A stretch of DNA of 64,000 nucleotides. Source: Pachyseris speciosa. Taxonomy: Eukaryota > Cnidaria > Anthozoa > Scleractinia > Pachyseridae. Both the position numbers and the translations under genes were made by a program. Within the stretch, counting starts at the first letter, position 1. Each line of letters opens with the position of its first letter. Shown here in pieces: positions 42,411 through 53,331 of the stretch. Below the pieces are notes generated by a model. The model had not been told where the DNA came from. It saw only the letters and a program-made list of their open reading frames with translations, and searched no databases. The stretch is from assembly GCA_016490735.1 (NCBI GenBank), contig JAEMWC010000212.1:320001-384000 (forward strand), written 5' to 3'.

Positions 42411-43690
42411 ATGAGCGGCACGCTGAATGTGTTCACGTTACCGGCCCCCGACGTGACCATCCAGGGTTATCGGATGAACACCTTCGAGCCGGTGTCCTCG
42501 GGCATCACGCCCATGGAATTCAAGGTGGAGGCCCTGGAGGATTATGTAGACCTGTTCCGCAGTTACTTGAAACTTCGACTCAAGTTGGTGACCGAGGGCG
42601 CCACCAATCCGGGGTTGTGGGGAGACGTAACGGATACTGCACGAACCCACAAACAGTCTGGCACCGATTACACCAAGTACGTCTACCCCGTCAACAACAT
42701 TGGTCTCACCATCATTCGTCAAGCCAACCTGCGTTTTAAAGGCACGTTGCTGAGTCCCCAGACGGACAGTTATACGGAAGTGGAAGGTGAAACCTTGTTG
42801 GCCCCTCAGGGTTGGGTTAACATGGTCAATGTGCCGGCTCAATTGGCTGCTACCGGTGCTGACAATGATAAACAAATCACAACGGACTGGGTCAGTGGAA
42901 CGGACAACAAGCTCAAGCAATTGGGAGCCAAGTTCTTGGAAACCGGGGAGGTGGATTTGATCAAAAGTCCTAATCTGGAAGTCTTTTACACTGGACGGAT
43001 CCTGGTGCCTGGCATCGAAACCAAACTGCAGTTGTATTTCAATTCCCCAGAATTCTTTCTGTTTGGCACCACCATGGCTAGCAAGAAAAAAGTGGTCCTG
43101 ATGGATGGATGGATTGATGGCAAATTTTGCGTGTGTCGCCTGAGCTTGAACCCCACCGAGTACAGCAGCCTGAAACTCAAGCGCAAAAACAACCAGATTG
43201 CCGCCTATCCCACCGTACGCACCTTTGTCTTTGATGGCAAGACCATGCGCTTCGAAGAAAGAGACATCTTCTAAGGTTTTCTGCCCGATTGCATGGTGGT
43301 GGGGTTGGTGCTGAGCAAAGCCTACAACGGTGCGTTCGATCACTACCCCTTTGCCTTTAAAAAATTTGGGGTGACCCACATCAAACAGATTGTGCGAGGC
43401 AAGGAATATCCCTACGAAACGCTGGAACTGAACAAAGAGGACAGCCTGAAAGATTGGGCCGGGTACTTCCGCTACATGGAAGCCACCGGACCTTTGGTGA
43501 AAAGTTCAGATTGCATGGGGAAGCCCAGTGACTGGGGAGATGGCGCCAACTGAACGCTGTTCGCTTGGAACAATGTCCCCAGTGGCAATGTGGACGCGGC
43601 CATTATGAATCCCCGACAAGCCGGCGATGTCAAATTGGACATTACGTTTGGAGGCTCCCAACAAAGCCATCACGGTGGTGTTCGGAGGAG
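42411..43690 (+). pseudogene. major capsid protein homologue (F54H12.2-like)
   Basis: The start at 42,411 (MSGTLNVFTLPAPDVTIQ) is preferred over an in-frame ATG at 42,300 because it follows the TATA box. 287 codons run to a stop at 43,272, then the same frame resumes (VVGLVLSKAYNGAFDHYPF) to a second stop near 43,551 and ends near DVKLDITF. Block order (TPMEFKVEALEDYVDLF, YVYPVNNIGLTIIRQ, EFFLFGTTMASKKKVVL) matches the family often labelled F54H12.2 in animal genomes, which I take to be the Polinton double-jelly-roll capsid protein. Two stops make it nonfunctional. Confidence 0.8.
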
Positions 43691-43835
43691 GAGGAGGGTT
43701 GACCTTCACGCCAGCCTTGACACCCTTGGCTTTGGGAGGGTTGGCCTATCTGGGCAAACGGATGCTGCGCCGCCGACTTAACCCCGGATGCAGTCAAGTT
43801 AAAAAGGAGTTTTGCGCACCAGAGGGCAGACAATC

Positions 43836-44553
43836 ATGTTTCACGCACCGTGCAGAATCTTGGTGACCGGTCCATCGAGTTCTGGCAAGACCTTGTTCAC
43901 CAAACGACTCATTGCGACCAGAGACACGCTGTTCGAACCGCCGCCCAAGAAAGTGGTGTATTATTATGACGTGTGGCTACCCGGTTACGAGGGAATGAAA
44001 TGGGTCACCTTTCACCGCGGCGTGCCCATCCTGGCGGATTTGTCCAAGTATTTCACATCCCAAGGTGGCCTGTTGGTGCTGGACGATTTGAAGGACGAAG
44101 GCTGTCACGCAAGAGCGTCTTGGACTTATTCACCAAGCACTCGCATCATCGGAAGATTTCGGTCATCAACATTCTCCAGGACATTTTCCGCCCGGCCCCT
44201 ACGCCAAGACCATCTCTCGCAATGCGAATTACATCATGGCGTTCAAGAACCCTCGCGACGTAACCGGTATGCGAGCCTTGGTTTCCCAAGCCTTTCCGGA
44301 CTCTACCTGCGAGGTCTCGAAATTGTTCCGGTAAGAGACCAGTCAGCCGTACGGGTATTTAATGTTGGACTTGCACCCCGCCTCAGATGATTCTCAGCAT
44401 CTTTTCTCGAACATCTTACCCGGAGAAGGCTTAACCCGCGCGTCCGTTCCCGAGGAGTCATATGCAGCAGGACACCCCGCTTTCAAGCGACCTTGGCGCG
44501 AGAGAGGGCGCGACAAGAACGCCAAGCCTCGGGGCGACGCCATTTGCACTTGA
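43836..44553 (+). pseudogene. FtsK/HerA-type genome packaging ATPase
   Basis: The ATG at 43,836 is followed by ILVTGPSSSGKTLFTKRL (Walker A) and QGGLLVLDDLKDE (Walker B). Two frameshifts follow (near 44,105 and 44,215): the next frame has VLDLFTKHSHHRKISVINI and the third has YIMAFKNPRDVTGMRALV, a stop near 44,333, then PYGYLMLDLHPASDD and FSNILPGEG. This order is that of A32-like packaging ATPases in Polintons. It would pump DNA into capsids. Confidence 0.85.
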
Positions 44554-44555
44554 GC

Positions 44556-45250
44556 TGATCAATCTCGGACTCATTGGAATGCTCCTACTTGCAAAGCACA
44601 CCCCCGGGCGTGGGAACCTCTCAACCGCCGTCTCGCACCACCACCGTGGCCTCCGTGGGGCCTGGCACGGGTCCCAGCACCACGTCCCCATGGTTGGCCA
44701 CCCGTTCACCCCTGCCATCCTTCGACTTGAAGGCCAAGAACCTGGACCCCAATCAGATTTTCTCGGATTTGTTTGAGACCCGAGTCAGTCCTGTGACCAG
44801 CCTCAACACGCCGCGTGCCTCACCGCCCGATCGACCCGCCGGAGGACTGCTGATGGCCAGCACCCCACGGCAACCCATCACCTTCATCATCACCTGGCCA
44901 GCGCCCATGGCTACGGCCACCCGACCCACCGTCCGACCAGCTATCACGCCCAAACACCCCAAGTCCCGAGCCAGAGGCCCGCCGGACCACCACCACCAGG
45001 ACCACCACCAGGGCCTCCAGAGGCGGCCGTTGGCCCGCTCCGAAAGGGGAAGGTGGAGGCGGCGGCGGAGGCGGTAGCGGACGCAGCGGACGGGACGGAA
45101 TACGCGTGGTCTACGTGAAGATCAAGCCGAAATGCTCCGTTGGTTGGAAATGTTGCAGGAAGAAAATCGCTTGCGAGGCGTGTCACCGGCAAATGGAACA
45201 CGTGGTCAATGGTGGGATCTTGGATGTGGCTTGTCGTACTTGTTGTGCTT
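44556..45250 (+). pseudogene. Pro/Gly-rich Polinton ORFs, unknown
   Basis: One frame gives FDLKAKNLDPNQIFSDLFE within a Pro/Thr/Ser-rich stretch. Another later frame gives a Gly run then VVYVKIKPKCSVGWKCCRKK and CEACHRQ, rich in Cys pairs. It is unclear whether these are one gene or two. No family recognised. Confidence 0.35.
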
Positions 45251-45260
45251 TTCTGTGAAC

Positions 45261-45704
45261 ATGGCCACCAGTGCTTTTCAAACGCGTTTTCTGATCAGTC
45301 CCCGGGAGATGCAAAACTTGGTGGAACATTACAAGGGACGGCTAACCGAAAATACGGGACTCAACAAAGCCGCTCGTTTGGCCGCCGAGGAACACGCCGT
45401 TTTGAAATCCAATTTACCCGAGGGGATCAAGGTGGCAAGAGCTCGTCCAGTGGCGGCGCAGTTACGCAAACTAACCCGACGCGTCCGACAAGGCAGCATC
45501 CCCGCGGCCACCGCCGTACCTTTGGAAGAGGAAGAAGACGAGGGTCTGGTCAGGGGACCTTTGAACACCATGCTCAAGACCTTACTAAAAGGCCAGAGCA
45601 AACGCCCTTCGACCAGAACGCCGTCCGCCACCCCTCGAGCCAGACCCACACCGGCCCCTTGGCGCAAAAGGCCCGTACCAGCCCCCAGACGTTTCACGAA
45701 GTAA
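45261..45704 (+). CDS. conserved-looking Polinton protein, unknown
   Basis: 147 residues from MATSAFQTRFLISPREMQ. The N-terminal half is helical and charged (LTENTGLNKAARLAAEEHA); the C-terminal half is Arg/Pro-rich. Uninterrupted. I recognise the LTEN-LNKAARLAA pattern from other cnidarian Polintons but know no function. A virion structural role fits its position between the ATPase and PLA2 genes. Confidence 0.6.
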   Translation: MATSAFQTRFLISPREMQNLVEHYKGRLTENTGLNKAARLAAEEHAVLKSNLPEGIKVARARPVAAQLRKLTRRVRQGSIPAATAVPLEEEEDEGLVRGPLNTMLKTLLKGQSKRPSTRTPSATPRARPTPAPWRKRPVPAPRRFTK

Positions 45705-45876
45705 TTTTCCGAAACCACACCCTTAGTCCAAGCCACTTCGCGAGCGCAAAAACTCTTGCAGGCCAGTCGAGAGTTTCGCACCACCCGCAAAAAACGGGCC
45801 TCCGAAGTCGAGCGCTTGAAACCGCTAATGGGTTGAGAAGATTGGCACGCCGGTGGACATGTGAGACTGCAATTGC

Positions 45877-46250
45877 ATGGGGAAGACATCTCGTAAAATG
45901 CAGGAAAGGAGTCGGCGCAGCCAGCGTCTGCGTCGTCGGAAACAGAGCATGCGCGGCGGTTTATTGGATCTTCAACATTGGTTGTACAAGATCACTGGCC
46001 TGGCGACCATTGCTTGTGGCCGGGAACGCGACTCAAGAGGCGCCTAGCGCAGCACGACCCCGGGATCAATCATTTGGATGCCCTGGCCAAACAGCACGAC
46101 CTAGATTACGACAATGCCAAGACGTTGTGGGGCAAGTGGGAAGCCGAAAAGAAAATGATCAAGGTCATCGATGCCCTGCGGGGGACCCACACCTGGCCAG
46201 AAGCCATGGTAAAAAAAGTCATGCAAGCCAAAGTGTGTTTGAGATTGTAA
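45877..46250 (+). pseudogene. PLA2-like protein, one frameshift
   Basis: The first frame starts MGKTSRKMQERSRRSQRLRR (very basic) with a hydrophobic piece (LLDLQHWLYKITGLATI). After a shift near 46,010 the second frame has PGTRLKRRLAQ, NHLDALAKQHDLDYDNAK and an amphipathic helix to a stop at 46,250. The His-Asp-x-x-Tyr motif after a Pro-Gly loop is the phospholipase A2-like signature seen in parvovirus VP1 N-termini. By that analogy it would help membrane crossing; this is inference. Confidence 0.75.
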
Positions 46251-46288
46251 TTTTTATTTTCACATTCATGGTGCATTAAAAGTCACAT

Positions 46289-49200
46289 TCATTCCAACAG
46301 TGTGTCCATGCTGTCTGAGTCCGATAACAGTTCGTGGCCGTAAGGGTAGGTCTGAGCCGTGATGGGGTCCAATGCGTGCTTGGAGTACACCAGGCGGCAG
46401 TCCTTGTACTGGGGTTGGGTGTACAGGGCGTAGGCTTTGGCATCGCGCACGATGTGGTGGGACTTGGTGATGTGCGTGGTGGGGGCGGTCCAATTCGTCC
46501 AAGGTATCTTGGCGCAACACCTCGTAGTTCAATTGCGCCGTGCCCTCACTGTTCAACCAACCTCGTTCCCAGGGTCTCTCCTCTTCCCGCCCCCTGGAGC
46601 GAGAGAGAAGAGACCCTGGTTGGGTCCGGTCACGTGTCTCCCAGAATCTGGGAGAGTACAAATAAACAAGTCGAGGGAGGGGCGGATTAGTGTGAAAGTT
46701 GTCTCTACTGAGCCTAGGGGAGAACGGAAATGTACGGAAAGCCACCGAAGCGTGTGAGCACTGTTATCCGCAAAGCACGGACCATGTCAAGTGGGATAAA
46801 TCCTGATAAAAGAACGACGTTGCCTAAAGAGCAACTCTAATCAAGCCATTCCCGGCAACTGACGAGATCCACAAGGGAGGATCGAAACCATGGTCTTGCC
46901 TGTCATTTCATGGCGTACTCAAAACACAGCCAATAAACTGGCATTAACAAAAGGAGGAAACTACTAAGGACCGCAGTTACAGAGCGGAGCGAAACGATCA
47001 CAGACAAAAACACAGCCGTAACCAAAGCTAAGTGATCAGTTTCGCTGCGTAGCTCTTTTAGAAGCTACAGTGCTAAAGAAAGGATCGAAAGACAGATACC
47101 CGTGATAGGAACACTGAACATCTTGCTGCCGGGCTCGGCAATATAAATATTGCAAGATAATCACACGGCTAAAAACGCTATCCTTACAAACTTAAGATAA
47201 CAAGACTGGCTTTACGGTCAACGGACGAACTAAAATGATCCAAACCAAACGCCTCGAAGGACGTGAAAACCACAGTCGCTAAACAGAAACAACACGGGTT
47301 CCAACAAACAGGCGTTGATAACCCAGAAATGACCTTTGAGTCAAAAGAACTAAAATACAAAGCACTAACATCCTCTGAATCATCATGTTAGCCCGCTGAA
47401 AACATACGCGAAGCTAAATTGGCCAAAAGACGGCCAAATGATCACTTCTCCGTTGGCAAGCCAAACTTCACCGACGCAGCACCACAGACGCCAAAATTAT
47501 TCATACTACGAAAAAAAAAGTCGCTCATTTGCACAGTGGTAAACACAACGAACATTTTGTCAGCTGAAGTTTGTTCGAAATTTATATTTTTCTCGAAGTG
47601 CAACGACTCAGAAAGAAGAAGAAATAAATGAGCTATATTTTTCAGAGGCTGTCGAAGATCCAAAATCTTTGACCGTGAAAATCATCGGAGGCGCTTTTCA
47701 CAGGAAACGATTATCATTCTTCTCATATGTACCACACCACGTTGATTTGTTACAGCATGAATTCGTATGCGTCAAAACCAAAGTGTTAGCAATTAAAAGG
47801 GAAACTTTTACACAGCAACCATGAAGAGTTCATGGGCATATTAGGATTCTTATATCTTTCTCATATGCTGTCTCAGCCGTGTCGGGAACACGCTATTCTT
47901 ATCAGATAAAACACTAACTTGCGGTTGCGTTTCGCATCACTCCATGCTCGCCTTTTGATACTAAACCAGCGATGGTGATCGAAAGCTTTTTGAATATCAG
48001 AGAAATAAACTTTTTGGTTCCAACGGATGAGAGTTGTTTTGAAACCGATGACCTTCCTAGAACCCAGTCGATCGGTAGACTCCATAAAATTGTCAGCGAG
48101 TAGAGAACACGAAAGCCTCGCTTGGATTGTGACAAAAGTAACGGCGACAAAATATTGAGATATAAGGACCCCTCCCTAACGTCTTCAATTGTCTCAGACA
48201 CACGTGACTAGACCCAACCAGGGTCTCTTCTCTCTCGCTCCAGGGGGCGGGAAGAGGAGAGACCCTGGGAACGAGGTTGCTGTTCAACGAGAACCCCCGC
48301 ACTTTGCAGACGGTGTGTCCCCTGCGCGTCCGGTATCTGTAATTCTTGGGACCCCCCGAACAGAATTCCACGATGGGGTCGTCGGCTTCTAGTTCGCTCT
48401 TGAAATCGCCCAGATAATCCCCCATGCACGGTTCGGGTTCACTGGGGCGGTGCAGGAAGATCACCGAGTCCGTCTCAAAATACAACACGCGTTCCCCCAG
48501 CAGTTCCAGGGCCTCATACAAGCGCTGGCGATCCCAACAGGTGGTGAAACAGGCGATGAAGATGTTCAGGTTGGGCGAGAGCCTTGCGGCATGCGTCTCC
48601 TTCTTGAAGTACACCTCCACGCGCTGTTCAGTAAAGGGGCTGACGTACCCAATGTCGTTTTGGTCGTTGTCCAAGAACAGGTGCAACGTCTGGGTCTCCA
48701 CGAACTCGCGCACTTGGGTCTTGTCTTCGCGTTGCCCAAATTTGCTCCACATGATGTTGAGCATCATCTTGGCCAGTGCGCAAAGCCCGGGGTTCTTCTT
48801 GATGCGATCGTAGTCCAAGCGAATGCCCTCCCGCTGGTGGTAAGTGTCGATGTGAGCTCGTTTTGGGGCTTCCATCACGCAGCTGGGCGGCCAGCAACTG
48901 GCTTCTTATTTTATCTTTAGCCAGGTGTTGACGTAATCCTCGAACAACCCCACGCACGTATCGTCAAAGTGCCACACCTCGTGAATGCTCAGGAAGGAGT
49001 AGCCCACGGCCACGGCCTTCTCAAGTTCCGGTGCGCACCAGGTCCCCACCAGGGCGCATTCCGCGTACGGGAGATGGCACTGGCACACTTTGTCGAACAG
49101 GGGGCGGTCCACGTTACTCTCCACGCAGCTGCGGCATAGCGGAAACGTCAATTTGACGTGGGTTCGGTGGGGCAACACGGGGTGGAACAGTTTCTCTGAC

Positions 49201-50158
49201 GGCAACACCTTGCACTTGACAAGGCCAAAGCCATCCAGACTGTACTGCGAGCCGGGCACCCGGTGTTCATCCACATCGCGCTCGTGTTCCAAGTGGTTTC
49301 GCCACAAGGGGTAATCGGGGTAAGCCATGGCCATGGCATCTTGGTCCTCTGTTTCCTCCGGGTCAAGGCATTCCACTCCTCGAGGCGCAGATGGCGCTCG
49401 TGCCACAGCTGCTATTCCATGGCCCCCTTGGAATAATTGGTTTTCAAAGGCCACCCCTGCAAGGATTCGCTGGCAGTGGTGTTGGGCTCCATGCGGTTCA
49501 TTCGCAAGTCCCGGTTGGAGGCCGAGGCAATGGTGATTTGATCGAACGGGTTGAAGCCGGTCTACGCTTCAAACAGTGCCTTGAAAGTCAAACAGCCTTG
49601 TTTCAGCAACTGGACGTCTGACTCTCAATAGGCCACCAACTCCTGGGCCATGTCAAACACCGTTCCCTCGGCCACCTGTTGGGCGTGCCACTGATCAAAG
49701 TCCGCTCGCTGCCAGACAGTCATGCCTTTGGGCATGTAATGCCCTGCCCTGCCTTGGCCGGCAGGGGGCCCACAGAGTGGCATGCTCGAGCGTGTTAAAC
49801 AGGTGCGGAAAATACCCCTTCTTCACTTCCGTTGGCCCAGAGGTCTTGCAAAAAGTCGACAGCGGCATTTGGAAAAACGAGAACGAATTGATCAAGCGAA
49901 TTCCGTCGCGCACCAGACATAGCACCTTGCCATCATTCCGCACTTGTTCGACCAAAATCTTCTGGCGGTGATACTAGCTGATGATGGGGTAACTGTCGTA
50001 GGCCTGAAAATTGTGGGCGATCACCGTCACGGGGTGCGTGTTCTCCTTGGTCAACGTCCCCAACCACTCCAAAAAGTCTTTGATGCATTCGTCCCCCGAA
50101 ACCGCACGGGACGCGCATCATCTTCGGTCTCGGCCACCAACAGGTTGGGCACGTAGCA
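46289..50158 (-). pseudogene. protein-primed DNA polymerase B, N-terminally truncated, interrupted
   Basis: Successive minus frames carry HNFQAYDSYPIISYH (exonuclease motif, 49.99 kb), GLVKCKVLPSEKLFHPVLP (49.25 kb), TGTWC-type GTWCAPELEKA and HEVWHFDD (49.0 kb), LCALAKMMLNIMWSKFGQR (motif B, 48.77 kb) and YFETDSVIF (motif C, 48.47 kb), then SGGPKNYRYRT. A 1.7-kb element interrupts it at 48,279-46,558. The C-terminus (TAQTYPYGHELL, stop at 46,289) follows in another frame. Motif C has Glu-Thr-Asp-Ser in place of Asp-Thr-Asp-Ser. The N-terminus is missing at the LINE junction. Replicates the element by protein priming; dead here. Confidence 0.88.
46558..48279. mobile_element. 1.7-kb long-TIR non-autonomous element in polB (9-bp target duplication)
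   Basis: Terminal repeats CAACCTCGTTCCCAGGGTC are near-identical for about 80 bp at both ends and contain an inner palindrome (AGACCCTGG / CCAGGGTCT). Flanked by CTGTTCAAC at 46,549-46,557 and 48,280-48,288. The interior (46,640-48,200) has no recognisable transposase; I see only short unassigned ORFs. Mutator-like or hAT by TSD size. Confidence 0.88.
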
Positions 50159-52165
50159 TCTGTTGTAAGGCCATTGTTAATAACACAACTTTGAATATTA
50201 TTGTACAGTGTCTTAACCCAGCGAATAAAGTCGGGACCAAACCGAAAGGTTTCCAAGCAACTAACTAGAAAGCTCCATTCTAAGGTGTCAAATGCTTTGT
50301 GGAAGTCAATAAAGATCATTAAACGGGGAATATATTTTCTTTGAGAGAAAACTCCATTAGATCAAAAATCGATCGAATAGTTTCGCCTATGTAGCGGTCT
50401 TTCACGAAGCCACTCTGGTTGTGGTGGATGATTCTTGGAAGGAAATTTTTTATCCTTGTCGCTAAGACCTTAGAGATAATTTTAGAATCTACGTCTCCAG
50501 TTCTCTCGAAATGAACGATCCTTTGCCTTCTTTTCAATGAGAGTGATTACAGCTTGTTTCTGTGAGCACGACATTTCGCCTTTAATAAAACACTCATTGG
50601 CACAGTTAATAAAAGGTTCACTAATGATCGGCCAGAATTTGATGTAAAATTCAACTGGAATCCCATCATTGCCAGGAGCTTTATTAAGCTGAAAACTCTG
50701 CAGAACCTTAGCACATTTCTTCGCAGTAATCTTGCCCTCACACGATAACATTTGTTCATCTGTAAGTGTAGGGATATTTAAATTATTCAAAAAGGATTCC
50801 GTTGCTTGCGTGTTACCTGCATTCCTATTCTTGCTTGTATATAACTCTTGATAAAACCGTTTTTGTTCAGAAAGTATCTTAAAGGGGTCTGTAGTGATCG
50901 AACCACTGATTTCCAATTTTCGAACATGTTTTTTAACATGGTTCCTTTTCTCTAGATTAAGAAAATATTTGGTGCTCTTTTCACCATGTTCACACCAACG
51001 ATCCCGTGCACGAATAATGATCCCTTGAAGTTTTTCCTCATAAAAATGTTTAGCCGAATTAAAACTGATTACGTTTTCATTAGTAGGGTCCGATTCAAAC
51101 TTTTTCTTTGCATCGGTAAATTCCTTTTGAAGTATGTTTTCTTTTTCTTTTCTTTCCCTCGCTTTACGGTTTGAATGCTGGATTGCGTGTGCTCTGATGT
51201 TAAATTTAATCTAATCCCAAATACTTCTATTATCCGACAAATCACTGCTACCCTCGGCCAGCCAGACAGGTATTTTAACTGTAACATCTCTAATATAGTC
51301 GTCACCATCTAAAAGTGAGCAGTTCATTTTGCAATGACCCGGGCCTTTAATGTGATCACTACTAATGTTAAACTCTATAGAAATAGCTGCATGGTCAGTT
51401 TTGATGGCGGGAATGATCTTCGTTACCTTAACTGAATCCTGTAAATTATTCGAAATCAGCCAATAATCTAAGCGACAAAGGATCATTGGTGAGTTTTGGT
51501 TCCAAGTGTAGCTTTTTGCTATAGGATTTTTACTCTCCAAAGGTCGACCAAATCGAGTTCATCCTGTAAACAATCAATGGTTTCAATTACTGATTTACTT
51601 GGTAAAAGTATGCCTCCTTTCTTATCAAGGACCGGAATTAACGGACAGTTAAAATCACCCCTATAGTTATATTGTCTTCATCGTCCAAATTTTCATTTTG
51701 TAGGATCGTTCGTAAATTGTTCAGAAAATTGACAATATTTATATCCTTATTAGGTGCGTAAATGTTAATCAAAACATACAATTTATCTTTAATCTCCGCC
51801 TTCAGGATCACATAACGTCCTAAGGGATCCAAGATTTTTGAATGAACAGTGAAATCAACGCCTTTTTTTTTTTTTTTAAAGAATGGCAACTCCACAAGAA
51901 TTTGAAGTTCCATGCGACATAATCATATCGCCTCACCATTCGTTTTTCCATTGTCTTTCAGAATCTACTTTTGAATGAGTTTCCTGCAGAAAGATGAAGT
52001 CTGCCTTTTGTTTTCGGCACCAGGTGTAAATTGTTCGCCTTTTCCGAAAGTTGTTAATGCCCCTCACATTCAAAGAGACCAATTTACAACTATCCAATGT
52101 CATCTAAATGCCAATCAACCATTTGTAACGGGGAATGCAGAAGATTACCAAAATAGAAAAACCAA

Positions 52166-52201
<36 letters not shown>

Positions 52202-53262
52202 TAATAATAAAATAAACAGTACACCTTCAGAAATAAAAATAAGTCGCATAAATAAAGCAGATTCAGTGTGAAACGGACTGCGCTCCTTTGGGCTGTGCAC
52301 CTAAAATCCAAAACTAGATACATGCAAGTTACACTGTACATATCAATGCGAAAATATAACACATACATGACAAGTTAACAAATAACATCCTAATTACAAC
52401 GCAAAGAGCCGAGAAATCTTTAAATAAATTTAAAGGGAAATGCTACAAAAACTCAACATGAAATAACACTAAGCAAACACAGATGAGGAGAAAAAAAACC
52501 CTTACCTTATGCTCCAAAGATAAACTATGAGCCTTTCCAATAAACTACCTTTCGTTACTTTCAAGCCATTTCATAATATATAATTATATTTTTATAATAT
52601 AAAGCCTAAATAATAGAAATGCCTATGACCGGAAACCAAAGCTGAAAAAGTATTTACAACGCCAATATAGTCTTAAAGCTGAACATATTTGCCGTCAATA
52701 AAAAGCTTATCCGGCTCGGATTTGCTAAAGTATGCGCGTTTTCCATCTTTCCTTGCTTTCTTCAATTTGTCCATCTGCTTTTCCGCAATGCGTGTAATTC
52801 TTTTGGAATGTCTTCAAACATTTTATAGTCCGTGTCTTTAAGTTTTCGGCCGCATTTAAACACTGGCTCTCTATCAGAATACATTAAAAAAACGAGCAAT
52901 GATTGTACGACTACCATTCCTTGGCTTACCCATTCTGTGTACCAGTTGAAATTCGATATTTTTCGCATCTTCGATTCCCAGAACATCCATAAAATTAACC
53001 AGAACGTTCTTTGTATCTTCGCTCGGTGTCCGTGCATCTTGTTGGCTGAAGCTTTCAACTGAATCTGGTATGCCGTCAAAATTTATATTCTCCCGGAGAA
53101 CTCTCACCGTATAACTTGAGTAATTTTCGATTTTTTTTGTTTGAACCGGTAGGAATCCGCGTTTGGATGTCAAACACAAGTTTGTAGGCTGGATTTGATA
53201 ATTTTGTAGTGGACGGCTCTGTTTAAGCTCGTGTGGTTGCACAAGCAATGTCTTGACCTGTT
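50159..53262 (-). pseudogene. Tx1/L1-like LINE, truncated inside the reverse transcriptase
   Basis: ORF1 (53,248-52,762, one frameshift): IEFQLVHRMGKPRNGS and KDTDYKMFEDIPKEL, the RRM and C-terminal region of L1-type ORF1. ORF2 endonuclease (51,913-51,211): LDPLGRYVILKAEI, INIYAPNKD, LDYWLIS and KTDHAAI. Reverse transcriptase (50,916-50,166): NKAPGNDGIPVEFY, then IFIDFHKAFDTLEW (motif A), and then ends before the YxDD motif. Stops and frameshifts are frequent. The loss is at the 3' side, unlike normal LINE 5' truncation, so the junction with the Polinton polymerase at about 50,160 reflects a deletion or rearrangement. Confidence 0.82.
52166..52210. repeat. (AAT)n microsatellite
   Basis: A run of AAT/ATAAT units inside the 5' part of the LINE between ORF1 and the endonuclease. 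Confidence 0.8.
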
Positions 53263-53278
53263 TTTGTTATAATTAACA

Positions 53279-53331
53279 GGGCATGGAACGTAACAGTGAA
53301 ACTTTAAGTTTCACTGTTATTTCCCATGCCC
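53279..53331. repeat. 53-bp near-perfect hairpin at the LINE 5' side
   Basis: GGGCATGGAA and TTCCCATGCCC, with the inner arms AACAGTGAAACTT and AAGTTTCACTGTT, form a stem with almost no loop. It lies about 30 bases upstream of the ORF1 frame. Confidence 0.7.

Larger units (their letters stand above)
33042..50158. mobile_element. Polinton/Maverick (adintovirus-like) provirus, degenerate, right end truncated
   Basis: It combines integrase, packaging ATPase, major and minor capsid homologues, PLA2-like protein and protein-primed DNA polymerase B, the diagnostic set of Polintons. The plus-strand morphogenesis block (37.6-46.3 kb) converges on the minus-strand polymerase (46.3-50.16 kb). Left arm genes (RING pair, LOG/SLOG protein) are cargo. 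Terminal repeats were not found: the left limit is set by the RING gene, and the right end is lost at a junction with a LINE. No adenain-type protease was recognised. Almost every gene has stops or frameshifts. Three foreign insertions lie inside. Confidence 0.88.

Noticed and set aside
42438..43379. 313-codon minus ORF opposite the capsid gene
   Set aside because: Antisense shadow. The plus frame aligns with the capsid family and has the TATA box.
44556..45250. Search for an adenain-like cysteine protease in the Polinton
   Set aside because: No His/Asp/Cys arrangement was found in any frame here or elsewhere in the element. It may be lost or too diverged.
46266..46745. Minus ORF running through LVPRV/PWERGW-like peptide near the polymerase end
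   Set aside because: It is mostly translation of the terminal inverted repeat of the inserted element, with a short polymerase tail in one frame.
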